This document shows, piece by piece, positions 45,801-57,222 of a stretch of DNA of 64,000 bases. The translations under genes were made by a program, and so were the position numbers. The notes below the pieces were generated by a model. It worked only from the letters and a program-made list of their open reading frames with translations, had not been told where the DNA came from and did no database searches. The stretch's first letter is position 1, and each line of letters opens with the position of its first letter. The DNA comes from Arenicola marina (taxonomy: Eukaryota; Annelida; Polychaeta; Arenicolidae), in contig OZ025253.1 of assembly GCA_964019135.1 (NCBI GenBank), positions 36,010,548 through 36,074,547 of the forward strand, in the 5' to 3' direction.

Positions 45801-46546
45801 TGTCAAATTTAATCTACTTTTATTAGTGTGACCAAACGTTCGTTTTCGTGGGAAAGCTTTTCAGCCTGTCTACCTTGATAATTGTTAGCACTCTCTGAGG
45901 GTAATTTGGGTGATTTGTCCTTAACTGTATTAAATATTCATTGAAAGATGATAAATGATTGTGGAGGATCTGTGTGGAGGAGCATTAATTTCGAATGTTT
46001 TAATTTGTTTATATCGTAGGTGGTGTTAACTATAACTGATGATTGATTGGCTTCTTTCGGTTTTTCATTCAAGTTTTTACTTTCACACATCAGCTCACCT
46101 CTTTCTATCTGTAACTTGCTCCACCCAGCTTTGCATATGTCACATTTCACACAGGGGCACGTTGTGGAAGCTTCAGGGTTGCATTAATAACATTGTTCTT
46201 CTATTAAGTCATTCATGGAATACGATGGAGACAAGTATGTTACGTCTCGTGCTTCGCCATTTGGAGTGTCATTTAGGGTGATAGCCTCTATTTCATCCTC
46301 TGTGGTGTCTGGTGTATCGCCTGGTACAAAGCAGTAACTGTGTTCCAGCTCTTCTCTTGGTGGATTTTCTTTTTGGGGTCTCTTTGGTCTAGGGTTTGTC
46401 TCGATTGTTCGTCTCTTCACCTGGCCTGGCCTTGTCGCTAAATAATCTGCCTCAGTCTCTGACCAACTTCTTATTATTTTCTGGACATCTTCATTGTCTT
46501 CATGACTTTCCTTGAGGACGTTGCCCGATTGGTTTGCCCAAGACAA
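45801..46546 (-). pseudogene. Possible N-terminal remains of the same transposase
   Basis: Minus-strand frames 46184-46546 (acidic, includes ETEADYLATRPGQVKRRTIE) and 45938-46150 (CDICKAGWSKLQIERGEL, a CxxC-type piece) lie upstream in the right orientation. No domain is recognised. They could be the linker region of the transposase or unrelated. Confidence 0.3.
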
Positions 46547-47765
46547 AATGTTTGCTGCAGATGGTATTTTCTGTAATTTTTAGGAGACCCTGTCGATTAA
46601 TAAGTCTCAGCCAGAGTGATCTTCATTTCGGTGGACAATAGTGCCATTTCAGCTCGTTGACGTGGCCCTGAACTACCCATCTGTATATAAGAATGATAGT
46701 ACTAATATAACCACCTTGAAAAATGTGTTGCTTTATATAAATGGCTACAGCACTTGAAACTTGCGACCGGGGGGCCACGCCGCAACTCAAATCGTCTAAA
46801 TTTGGCATTGAAAAACAAAACGGCATTCTTCCTCAAAAGGTGTGGGGGAGGGGGGTTCCCTGGACACCCCCCCCCCCCCCGGATCCGCCCTTGTGCTGTA
46901 CAGTAGGCTTACAACAGTATACCTGACACTCAGGCATCAGTAATTTATCTTAGATTTTGGTTCAAGCTGATAATTACAACTTATTTTAGGCTTGTCGATG
47001 AAATCAGGAAAAAATCTGAGCACCTCAGTTCACCCCCCCCCCAGCCCCACCGCCCCCACCCACCCAATTACAGATCAAGTCCACCCCACCCCACCACCTA
47101 CTACTGTCTGATGACGTATACTCTCAGTCTTTGTCAATGTGATGTCACAATAGGCCTCTATAGGCCTTTCCTTTGTGATGTCATATCCAAATTTTCCCTA
47201 AAAATAGCTCAAATCTTCGGTCATTGTTGCACATAGACACGGTACAACGATCTCCACAGCCCAGTCTTGGTACTAAAATAATAACGTCGCGCTCAACAGA
47301 CTTAATGATGCGATCGGTTTACAACGTACATGAGCAGCGCAGACGACGACGTGCTGCCGAGCTTTTCAGCACGCACAAAAAACAATTCTGAATTAAGTTT
47401 ATGTGTTCGCGAAGATATTTAGCCCGTAAGGAAACAAAACCCCCCTCCAGTACAGAAACAAGAATGGACTCTTCCACGTTGACGCGTCTAGCAACCCGCT
47501 GTTTACTGAAGTCAACCAATGAGAGACCGGCTGCTGGCTGGCGGCAAGAAGTTCTACCCAGTCGGTCATTCGGACAACAGATGCTGACGAGGCTACCTCC
47601 TCCTCCCCACCGCCTCCGTTATAATACGTTTTGCTTGAATTTCAGATTTTATCACTACGCAAAGAAATTATTAAACTGATAAGTATAGTATGATTTATAC
47701 CATACAACCTTTCTATTTACCAATTTACCACGTATTGTCAGCCTATCCACGTTTACCAATTATAA
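46547..47765. other. Non-coding stretch
   Basis: Poly-C/G tracts near 46868 and 47030-47095. No gene is recognised. Confidence 0.45.
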
Positions 47766-48012
47766 GGCGATCAGTCAATATATAATTGGATAATGTGTTT
47801 GACATACGTACATGTCGATGTGTGCCACACACGTACATGGCGATGTGTTCCGCCTTCGTATAGGGCGATGTGTTCCGCCTTCATGCAATACATGTCAATC
47901 GGTTACGCCAACCCATAATAGGGTCACGTGGTCTATTTACGTTTATTGGCGATGCGTTCCGCCAATTACAGGCGAAGTGTTCCGCCAGTTAGTGACGAAG
48001 TGTTCTGCCACT
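47766..48012. repeat. Array of short GGCG...CGCC hairpins
   Basis: GGCGATGTGTTCCGCC and variants (GGCGATGCGTTCCGCC, AGGCGAAGTGTTCCGCCAG, GACGAAGTGTTCTGCC) recur roughly every 25-45 bp, about seven times. Each can fold into a 4-bp-stem mini-hairpin with the loop TGTGTT or similar. Confidence 0.65.
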
Positions 48013-48919
48013 TATATTTAATTAATTTGACAATTTGCTCGTCATGTATTGTCTTTATCACTCGGCCAATAAATTTGCCCTTTCCAAGTCCATACATTGT
48101 GTTCTGTTTTCTTGCCAGGAAACAAGCTGCGGGCGAGCCAGCTTATCATTACGAATTCGTAGCGAGCAACCTAAAAGTTAAACAGATATTTGAAAAAGGT
48201 GCAGATATAAATCTTAGCCCTCTCAGACTCGGTGGGGTATTTTCATGGTATGCGTGACCCGTTAATCGGTACCAGACGTCAGCTCGGTTTCGACACATAT
48301 TTCCCATTCTAAGTGATTGATGGTTGACACTTGACAGCATTTGTACATTAGAAATGACCGTCACTGACTTAAAGTAGGCTAAGGTGGGTGGATTAAAGGG
48401 CCCGGATTAAAGTCCGGACTCTACCAAATGTCAGCTATGTTATAACACCATTATATAACTATAATTTATTCTAAATCATATACTGTTTATGACATGTATA
48501 CTCTTTAATGATAGCCCTCATATCAGTAGATAAAGTTAAGTTTTTTTATAATAATACACCAATCTTTCTGCGCATCAGCAGTAATACATCTGGAGCAGAA
48601 CTGTGACGTATGGGTGTCACAGAGCCTGTCTGACAGTTGCTGTTAGATGTGGAAGAGATCACTGACACTGAGTTACAGACCTGACACAAGCACATGGTAC
48701 AATTTAAGTCGAAGAGTCTTTGGTTTCTTGTCACTGCTTGTACTCCGATTCATCTTGTTGTCATCCTGATGATCCTTGTATCCATTTATGTCTTGGGTTG
48801 TTGGAGTTTTTCGATGATATATCCAAATTGTCGGTAATCCATAGATTTCGTTTCACTTTGCAAAACTTTCCCTCTCCGGTTGCGATATTTCATACGGGTG
48901 ACCAGTTGACCCCAGCTGA

Positions 48920-49219
48920 CATGTTCTAGTAGTAATTTGCATGCCGAGAAGCCTTGAACTCATAAATAAGGTCGCACGCCGGTTGTTCTCTCTCACTTCA
49001 TTTGGCACAGCTTGTCACTTGCTTCACCTGTAGTCGAGCTAGAGGGCTGGTGACGGCTTGAAGCCTTGTCTTCTGGTATGTTCTTTAAATTGGTTGACTT
49101 TATACTACGTTGCTTATGTAAATTTGTACGCATGTGCTTGTGTACTTATGTGGGTTTGAGGCTATAAACAGTGCCATGCTGTGATTAAAGAGAGGCGTGT
49201 CTTATCAATAATCTGTCAG
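48920..49219 (+). promoter_or_regulatory. TATA-containing promoter-like block, possible solo LTR
   Basis: TGTTCTAGTAGTAATTTGC at the left and ATAATCTGTCA at the right give TG...CA ends. CATAAATAAGGTCGC near 48960 resembles the LTR TATA box of the Gypsy element. GATTAAAGAGAGGCG near 49181 could serve as a weak poly(A) signal. No target duplication is visible (TGACA versus GTAGG), so this may instead be a host promoter with first exon and donor CAGTAG/GTGAGT. Confidence 0.25.
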
Positions 49220-50634
49220 TAGGTGAGTTTGGCCCTAGAACTTAGTATGAATTATCTCGATGTTATTTAATGGCATAGTATTTATAATGATTATAGACTC
49301 ATGTTAAGTGCCTTTTCTGAAGATTTTCCCTACTTTTGACCTCAAAGTAACGCTTTTACGGAAATATTGGCCATGTGCTCTGTCGGCCATCTCAGTGTAT
49401 TTTTGGTGAGTTCAATAGACTGTGTCCTGCTTCCATAGTTTTCTAATCTCTTATGTTGTTAATTACGCGTCTGTCTGCTTGGTCATAATGATGTAAATTT
49501 GTTTCTATAGTCAGTGGATATTTGTAAGGTTTTTTTTCGTGTTCCTTGTCTTAAGCGAATATATTGCCGTGCAACCATCCCAGCACGTGGTTTTCCTTCA
49601 TTTCCGGCACCCTGCTACATGGGCATGACAATTGTTTTTTCAAATTAAATTAAATATCAAATTTCATCAATTTTCAACGGTTAATTTCATAATTACGTGT
49701 TGTGCATATTGACTCCATAACATGAAAAGCAAATTATGAGTTAACTAGTATTTTTTTATTAATAAGTATTAAGCACTAGGACTTATCCGGCAATCAGTAA
49801 TTAGCATACGTAGGCCAGTGGGTAGGTCCAATTGTCCCAGAGCTCCTTTAAATTATTGGATATCCAAAAAATAATGGGACATTAATATAAACGAAATGTT
49901 GCGTAGTCTACTCATTATTTATTTACAAAGCGTCACCCTGTCCCCTCCAAGCTCAATCAAATGCACAAATTGAATTTTTTGAATCAAGTAGAATCAGAAT
50001 CGCTCGTAGCAGATTTGACAAATGTGGGGGGCGGCATCTCTTTTCTGTTTAATTGCAAAATATCAACGCTGCAGCTCGGCTCTGTTTGTTTTCAAGAACA
50101 TTGCTACCGAGAGGATAGACATAAAAAATATCATGTGATTTAAACAAACATTAATTTTTAAAAGTTCAGTTTTGAAATTATGCAGTTTCTGTAGAATCAC
50201 CCGTGTATTATACCTTACAAGAACATCTGTAAACGTGAACTTGTTTTTATGGTAATACCCGACTAAAACATTACAACTATGCAGTGATAACACACTAGTT
50301 TCAAAGTTCCAAATCATACGTTCAAAGCAGAGGTCGGTTGCGTAATAGGCTATGAAGACCCCGTACCTGCATATACAACCAACTAACATACCCACCACAG
50401 TTTTTTTAGCATATCAATTTATCTCGTTTAAAAGTTGGTAATTGATTGGTCATTCATGACAATTACACAAAGCAACCAGCGAAGCAGTGTAAGGTCATAC
50501 CAGCAAGCCCACGCACACCCCCAAAGTGACAATGCGAATAATGCAAACTAAGTTTAAATTTTATTTCCAGATGGGTGAAAGCAAGGAAAACGAGCAGTGA
50601 CGAGCAGTGACAGTAAAAGCCACAATTTGCCAGC
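49220..50634. other. AT-rich non-coding stretch
   Basis: Nothing recognised. Confidence 0.4.
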
Positions 50635-50826
50635 ATGGGAGGCCTACACCCAGGAACTTTACTGCTGCTTCTTCTGTTGCTGTGCACGGGCAATAATGTC
50701 CACTTGGCATGGCCGCAAACAAGTCACAGGTCAGACAGATATAGTTCAAACCGAGAGGACAGGAGCCCCCCAGCCCCCCCCCCCCACCACCTCCCATATC
50801 TCGGGGGGTTTCTTGACCTTATGTAG
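50635..50826 (+). CDS. Short ORF with signal-peptide-like N-terminus (weak)
   Basis: ATG at 50635 gives MGGLHPGTLLLLLLLLCTG, a plausible secretory signal, followed by a polar, then proline-rich tail that runs into a poly-C tract. If real it would be a first exon using a donor such as CACAG/GTCAGA near 50728. No partner exon is seen. The leucine run could be chance from a CTG/CTT-rich stretch. Confidence 0.2.
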   Translation: MGGLHPGTLLLLLLLLCTGNNVHLAWPQTSHRSDRYSSNREDRSPPAPPPHHLPYLGGFLDLM

Positions 50827-50829
50827 TTT

Positions 50830-53800
50830 TTATGTACACAACAGCGGTGAAACAAGTAACATTCATTTAAATTGACGAAACACACACACTGGGAGATAAC
50901 AACAGACCCCCTTCCCCTCCCAATACATCACAGATTGGTGCGTAGGTGTGTAGCTCAACGGTTGTCACACCATCTTAGGGGTGTAAACTAGGTTCCGGGC
51001 AATTAATTTCAGAAATTCTAATGTGGTAAGAACAAGATAATTATGGCACGAATCAGGTCATTATAATGGGTATATATATATATATATAGAATATGATACA
51101 ATAATATTTCTCATTTCATGAAAAGCATATGCTCATTTTAGGCTTATGGAAGCCTACATGGATAATTTAATAATCAATATTATGATCACACTGTATCACA
51201 CAACAACTGTTATTTCAGAGTTCTTTTTGAGATGTACTAGAATCCCCTCTCATGGTGCTGTTTTTAGAGGAGGGGCAGTATTATGTAGGTAATCATTGTA
51301 CTGGTTGATGTTTGTCAGATGATATTGATACATTTATTTGAATGAGTTTATGTCCTTAATCATTACACTTTTCATAATTTGACATAGGTTACTTTCAGGG
51401 TTCCGTCACATATACTTGATATTTTACATTTGATCAATATATTATTACCTGCCCGATTGCTTACTTTCAGGGTTTTTGGTAGACATACATGTTCTGGCTG
51501 TTTTACGCGAACATGAACTTTGGCCGTAGGCAACTGGTATGGCACACAATGGCCCCGGGACCTTGTGCAGTGCCTTTATATTGCTTATTCCGCGGACTAT
51601 TAATTGGCTCTTCCGTTTTGGGTTTCGCAAGAGCGTTCACATTCAGGATATAATTGGCCTTACCAAGACCTACAACATATTTAAGGAGCCTTTAAGCAAC
51701 ATTGAGTCTGCATTGGCGACTCAAATAATCCAAGGTTGCCTCTACCTGTGTAACTTTAGGCCCAACATTGTCCCAAGCATACATGAATACCCATCTCAAA
51801 ATGGTCTGGTGATAGGCACGATCGACTAGCTAACCATGGTGGTCCCGCCTACTAAAATAAATATTGGAAATAATAACAATGTGTTTATGATGGCAGACTT
51901 GACATGAGAAGTGCAAAATGTGTTAAGTGTCTTTACATCGCCTTAACGAGTTCTGCATTTTTTGGCACATCTACCACGACGAGGGCTTTAAATGTGTAAA
52001 CAAGAAGCCAGCACTTGGTTCTGTTTCTATATAATAACTACCCTTGAATTTTGAAATAGAAATTATATTTGTCATCCAAATACAGAGAGCCATCAAGTTC
52101 TTTAAAATACACAATTGGGAACTAACCGCAAATATATTCTCTGTCGGCGCTTTTTCGTTGTTGAAAGTCTGGAGCCTGTCTATTTTATTTTGTCACTTCT
52201 TTCCGCTAATTCGCAAACTTCAGGACTACACGACAATTTGAATAACAAGTGCAAGAAAAGGTGGCGTCTGTCTTGCTTATCCTTTGCATTCAGACCAACT
52301 GAAAAAAAACGTGCCTAATTGTGCTCTTCCTCATGGGCGCATCAAGCCCCACGTGCATTCCAGAACACAAACCTACAACAATTAATCTGTTTCCTGAAGT
52401 AAAACTTTCACACCAAAATAGATTTAACCGTCTAGTTATAAATAAATGGCCCTGCACAGTTGTTTACATGAACGCACAACGTTTGCAACATTATCGCGTG
52501 TGCAGTTCTGGCTGCAGATATATCTAGCTGGTCATAGATTGGATCATCTGAAGGGATACAAACAACAGTGATTTGGGTGATTGGCTGCCATTAGCAAACC
52601 GTGAAGTTGTGTTAACAGTGAATTGTGCGGGCGCCCTTCCTTTAATGATTCCTCAATGGCTGTACTCATACATTGGTTCGGTAAAATGAGACTGTAACCG
52701 TAATTTTGTTTTTACGGTAAGACATGGATAAAGCATTCCAAACATGCACGGGTAAGGCACTAGTTTTAACAAGTTCCAAATCAGACGTTCAAAGCAGAAG
52801 CCGGTTACACAATAGACGATGAAGCATCCATTGCTCAACCTTTAGAATCTATGCAACATGTTTTCAATTTTGTAATCGGACCAAGCCCGGAACACAGTGA
52901 ATACATGTATTACAGCATCCTTAACTAGGTTGGCCATTCGCATGGTGTCAAGACCAGTTCAGGAATGGTACTCGACTGCAATATGTGTCCATGTCTATCG
53001 GGAAAGCAGGCAGTAGCACCTTAATCGGCGCAGAGGTCTATCAACGTCCGCCACAGACAGTTCTTGACCAGTAACCATCTGAAATACGTAGGTACCTTTC
53101 ATTGGTTGAAGATGTTTCCTTCGAAAGGCCACATCGTTGATTCAATATCGTTTGGTAGCATGCACATGCTTTTTGGTTGAAAGTAAATACAACGAATTGG
53201 ACAAAGCTACGCACATCGGCCATCCTGGTGGTTTGTTGTTACCCTGACGCCCACCTGCCGTCGTTATGTCGTTATGCCACTAAAATATCAAACCCATTAA
53301 GGTATGTGATATTAAGGTTTCACGCAATTTGTGCATTTGACTGCACACAAGCGACCGCCTTACCGACAGCCACCAAGTCACTTAATATGCTATTGCCAAG
53401 CCATATCACTTTATTTCATTACCATCCAGCTGAATAGGTATAGAATTCCCAATACATGCCAGTTCTATTATATGGCGATATAAACGAAAAACATATCAAT
53501 CCCAGTCATGGAATTTGGGGCCACAGTTTCCGCAGATACTGGATTATGAAGAGCTGGAGGGAAAAAGTTGCTTTGGCACAGAGAAAGAAATCACACTGAG
53601 CAGACTCCGGTTGGGAGAATTGTATGCCACATACTTACCCTAATGACCACACGTACACACATGCGACCTGACGGAGTCACATTAACTGATCTTCGAATTA
53701 GTGCAAATTGGTGTTAACATGTTCGGGGTTTGAACGCACAGAACTCGAATCAAACAATGCTTTTCCGAATGAGTGACCCAGGCGTCATAGTTGCCGTTCG

Positions 53801-54395
53801 CAATGAATTCATCAAACCCTTCCGCGACAAATTTGCCATTGTGCAAGAAGTGGAGATGTCAAAGTAGAACGATTTTGTAAATCCCAATTCGAATGCATGC
53901 AGATTATAGTTCTTTGCTGTAAAGATATATCATAGGACACGGGTTCTAGTGCGAGATGTTTCATCGGAGCACAAGTCATCCATTTCATCAGCAGCAAGTG
54001 CGTGCATCCATGGGATGGAGTACTTAATATATTCATGGGTTGAGTGGGAGGGATAAAGCGGTAAAGCCCTCATTTTCACTTCCAGACCCTCTCGCAACGG
54101 ACGTTTCACCGGGAACATCCGCGCGAAAAAAATCCTTATTTCTGTTGACCCGCTATATGTTGCAGACCCGCTCAGTCAAAGTCTTTTTCACGGCAAAGCC
54201 GACCTGCCAACGCACATTTTCAGGACTTCCCCTCCCCCTCTCGGTCTCAAGTTTTAAAATATCCGCTCAATAAGCGTGTCTGTTTCACCATAAATGTTAG
54301 GTATCTGCTCCATAGGGTTATCGTTTTCATTAGAAAAATCAGGTATCTCAGGCATCAATTGGCACCCGCGGAATCGGGAAGTCGCTGATTTGACT
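50830..54395. other. AT-rich non-coding stretch
   Basis: A TA run is at 51070-51088. TTACTTTCAGGGTT phrases near 51389 and 51461 resemble the 70-bp repeat at 21 kb. Short open frames have no domains. No gene is supported. Confidence 0.45.
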
Positions 54396-54519
54396 CATGT
54401 ATCAGCCCGGTTTATGTATATATTTATCTTTTTTAATTCATCGTCGTGACTTGGGAATACAGAAATTTGTTCTTCTTGACCTGGGAACACGATCACCCCT
54501 TGACCCCACCCACCCCCAC

Positions 54520-54521
<2 letters not shown>

Positions 54522-54564
<43 letters not shown>
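54522..54564. repeat. (TA)n microsatellite
   Basis: A 43-bp uninterrupted TA run after a CCCCACCC-rich segment. Confidence 0.95.
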
Positions 54565-54567
<3 letters not shown>

Positions 54568-54677
54568 GCCTCGTTATTTGACATATAACCTGATACATAT
54601 AAGCTTAAATATGTTCATTATTGTCTGTACAACGAAGTTGACGCGTGGTGCCTGACGCGAGAAATCAATAGAACAAA

Positions 54678-54704
54678 TGACGTCATCCACCGTGTCAATA
54701 TAAG
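54678..54704 (+). promoter_or_regulatory. Possible promoter: CRE plus TATA-like box
   Basis: TGACGTCA (54678-54685) is followed by AATATAAG (54697-54704), about 740 bp before the Mab-21-like exon. It could drive a non-coding first exon, but no donor is certain. Confidence 0.3.
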
Positions 54705-55099
54705 ACTAGAGGAACTTCGCAAACGAAATTAATCAACTGTATCTTCCTTGCAATTTGTCAGTATATTTTTTAGCAGCACGAGCCGGTGTAGTAAAAAAAA
54801 GGTGGAACAAGGATTCATGATTAAGTTATATTTTGTTCTTTTGCTAATGCTACATACTGACAATCGTACTCACATCGTCTGAAATATGTAACGGCTAATC
54901 ATCCAGTGAATGATTGCGCAGATTTAACCTTCTTATCTACTAAAATATGTGTATTTTTATAGACACCGTCAGTGTGGTGCATAAAGACAATTGTTTTTTC
55001 ACAATTCATAGATACTTCTTAACATAGGTAACTTGTGTATAAAAATATCAATAACATATACGAATTCAAATAACTAATTCGAATAACGAATTCCGCACG

Positions 55100-55440
55100 C
55101 GCCGGTCGCTGTCCACACCGCATTCGTTTTCCCGTCGTCGTCTGGTTTTGACCAGTAGATCTATTTAGGCATGCCCTCCCAGGAGGGAGACGATCTGGCC
55201 TTTTGGATTAAACTAAAACTAAGCTTATCCCGCTGTAAGGACAGCATGTTCCATTTGAAATATGTTTTCCCCGACCCTCTCTGTCCGCATTCTTTCTCCA
55301 AATTTAAGTGTGAACGTAATTGATCAAAATATGGTTAGATATAACATTATGTGCCATTCCCTCTCAGGAGAGAGACGATGTGGCCCCTGGATTAATCATT
55401 ATTTCAACGACAAATATCTTGAAAGGGTCTTTTCTGTTTC
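55100..55440. repeat. Diverged ~185-bp tandem duplication upstream of the Mab-21-like exon
   Basis: CCTCCCAGGAGGGAGACGAT...GGATTAA near 55168-55209 recurs as CTCTCAGGAGAGAGACGATG...GGATTAA near 55362-55396; CTGTCCACACCGCATTC versus CTGTCCGCATTC marks the start of each copy. Each has a CTCCCAGGAG-type mini-palindrome. Confidence 0.55.
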
Positions 55441-55442
55441 AG

Positions 55443-55545
55443 GTTAACATCCAATGGAGGCGCCACCCCAACAGCGACCCCAGTCACAAGGAACCACCAT
55501 GACCTCAACCCAGGCACCACCTCCCACCGCGCCCTCACCTGGGAG
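55443..55545 (+). other. 5' part of the Mab-21-like exon
   Basis: A strong acceptor (TTTTCTGTTTCAG ending 55442) starts the exon. Two starts compete: ATG 55546 in the main frame, or ATG 55454 in frame 2 (MEAPPQQRPQSQG), which would need a shift to join the main frame. The main frame is open from 55423, so upstream exons could also feed in. Confidence 0.5.
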
Positions 55546-56859
55546 ATGGAACTGCCTGAAGTGTATGCCCCCCAGACCACCAAGGTCCGCACCGCCCGGT
55601 CACGGGTAGAGGACCGATCCCCCGGCACCTTGACGGAGGAGGCGGCCAGACTGGAGGGGGAGACCTTTGACTGGGGCCACCCTGACATGGTGGCCCGGCG
55701 AGAATCCGTCCGGAGGTTTGTTCGTAACGTGGTTGAGGCGGTGAGGAAGAGGAATCTCATGTTCGCTAGAATAAAGGACCCGATGGTGGGTAGTCATGGC
55801 GACGGGACAGATGTCAGACCAAAGGCAGTCGAATTTGCCATTTTATTTAGTGTGACGTGGGAGGGGGTGAGGGTGGTGAGGGAGGAGGGGAAGTGGGGTG
55901 TGTGGGTGCGAGGAGACGCCCTGGCCGGCTATCGGGCGAAGGGGGAGAGTGTAGCCCTGAGAGGGGAGCCACGTGTCGTGGAGGGGGTGGAGGAGTGTCA
56001 GGTGGACCCTAAGGCCTTCCTCGTGCTCTGGGTGGTCTGGCTGCATGCCGTGCTGCCCAGCGTTACGCTCCCCGAGGGTCTGACCCACGGTGGCCTCCTC
56101 TCCCCCAGGCACACCGGGCTGAAGGTCGGCAGGACAACTGCCACCTTGTCTCTGGTGTGGCGGGGGGAGACCCGGCTGACCTGTGACCTCACCCCCGCCT
56201 TTTTTACTGTCCCACGGGACGCCCTGAAGAGTGTCACCCAGGAGGCGATATGCCGCCTGGAGAGGGTAGCCGGGCTGGAACGGTCCTCACATCCCGTCCA
56301 CCTGGTGCCGGGGGGGCAGAGGGGTGACTGGTTACCGACGACGTGTGTCGTGGAGACACACGCGCTGGTCGCCCTCGGCCCTCGCTCACTCCCCGTCACC
56401 CTCATCCGGCGCCTAAAATTCCTGGCGCGGCGCTACCTCCAGTGGCGCCCCCTTGATGAGATGGAAGTAGAGGTGAGACAGGCCAAGGAGACCCTGGCGG
56501 CCCTGGGGGGTTGGGCTGGGGGGTCCCGGGGGTGTATCGGGCAGATGGTTGAAGTGGAGCGGCTTGCTGAGTGTGTGAGGGAGTCGCTGGAGACCGGGAG
56601 GGTGTGTCTGCCTGAGAGGAGGAAGGGGGAGGGAAGAAAGGGGGAGTGGGGGGATAAGGCTGGGGAGGGGGTTTACTGGAGCAGGGTGGCGCTGGTGGTG
56701 TCCGCCACCCACAAAACGCATTGGGCGGGCCAGGAGGCTGGGGGGTGTCAGGGTGAGTGTGGCCTGTGTGAGGACCTGACCCGTGAGGCCCGGGAGCTGT
56801 TAGACTGGAGCACTGCTCCCCTCCTCCACCCCGCCGTGGGGGAGGCTGTGGGGCTGTAA
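55546..56859 (+). CDS. Mab-21/cGAS-like nucleotidyltransferase-fold protein
   Basis: 437 residues in a GC-rich exon. The nucleotidyltransferase signature is visible: MVGSHGDGTDV (GS at residues 82-83), then EFAILF at 96-101 where family enzymes have ExD. The second acid is Ala (98). The third acid is likely Asp214 in LVWRGETRLTCDLTPAFF, which fits the Mab-21 xDLxPAF strand. Later, H389, H392, C401, C405 and C408 could make a zinc site. cGAS-like receptors make cyclic dinucleotides for STING signalling, and lophotrochozoans often have many. Loss of one catalytic acid suggests an inactive binder or a decaying gene. The frame stops at TAA 56857-56859, but similar coding sequence continues in frame. 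Family by motif only. Confidence 0.65.
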   Translation: MELPEVYAPQTTKVRTARSRVEDRSPGTLTEEAARLEGETFDWGHPDMVARRESVRRFVRNVVEAVRKRNLMFARIKDPMVGSHGDGTDVRPKAVEFAILFSVTWEGVRVVREEGKWGVWVRGDALAGYRAKGESVALRGEPRVVEGVEECQVDPKAFLVLWVVWLHAVLPSVTLPEGLTHGGLLSPRHTGLKVGRTTATLSLVWRGETRLTCDLTPAFFTVPRDALKSVTQEAICRLERVAGLERSSHPVHLVPGGQRGDWLPTTCVVETHALVALGPRSLPVTLIRRLKFLARRYLQWRPLDEMEVEVRQAKETLAALGGWAGGSRGCIGQMVEVERLAECVRESLETGRVCLPERRKGEGRKGEWGDKAGEGVYWSRVALVVSATHKTHWAGQEAGGCQGECGLCEDLTREARELLDWSTAPLLHPAVGEAVGL

Positions 56860-57222
56860 CACTTGCCGCAACTTGATGTCCCATCCGTCGTCCTCAAATA
56901 CCTCGTCCTGGGGGACTTGGTGGAGGGTGGGGCGAGTGCGGGTGACGGGGTGAGGCGCGGGGAGGTGGGTCAGTACATGAGGGACCTGTCGACTCGCTTG
57001 GAGAGAGGGTGGGAGCCTGTCCCCCACCCTCTGCTGAGTGGTGAGGAGGTGGAAGACATCTACCCGGTGTCAGTGTGGGGAGAGAGGCTGTACACAAGTT
57101 TCGCAGAGGACACTGCCAGGACGCGGTCTCGGCATCCTCCCTGGCGCTTGCTTCCCGACTCCTTCTGTGACTGTCACACGGAGGTCTGCCGCCAACTCTG
57201 TGATGTCGCACATGTCACGTGA
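56860..57222 (+). pseudogene. In-frame continuation of the Mab-21-like protein after a TAA
   Basis: The same frame as 55546-56859 stays open for about 120 codons after the stop, with the same GC-rich composition: LDVPSVVLKYLVLGDLVEG resembles the C-terminal helix of Mab-21 proteins (a L..Y.LK.L.L pattern), followed by VGQYMRDLSTRLERGWEP. The TAA differs from CAA by one base. Either the shorter protein is real, this is a nonsense allele or pseudogene, or there is a sequencing error. Confidence 0.55.

Noticed and set aside
50937..51000. tRNA-like sequence (TAGCTCAACGG ... GGTTCCGGGC)
   Set aside because: The box A match is imperfect and the box B match is poor; no cloverleaf could be drawn. 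At most a tRNA-derived SINE relic.
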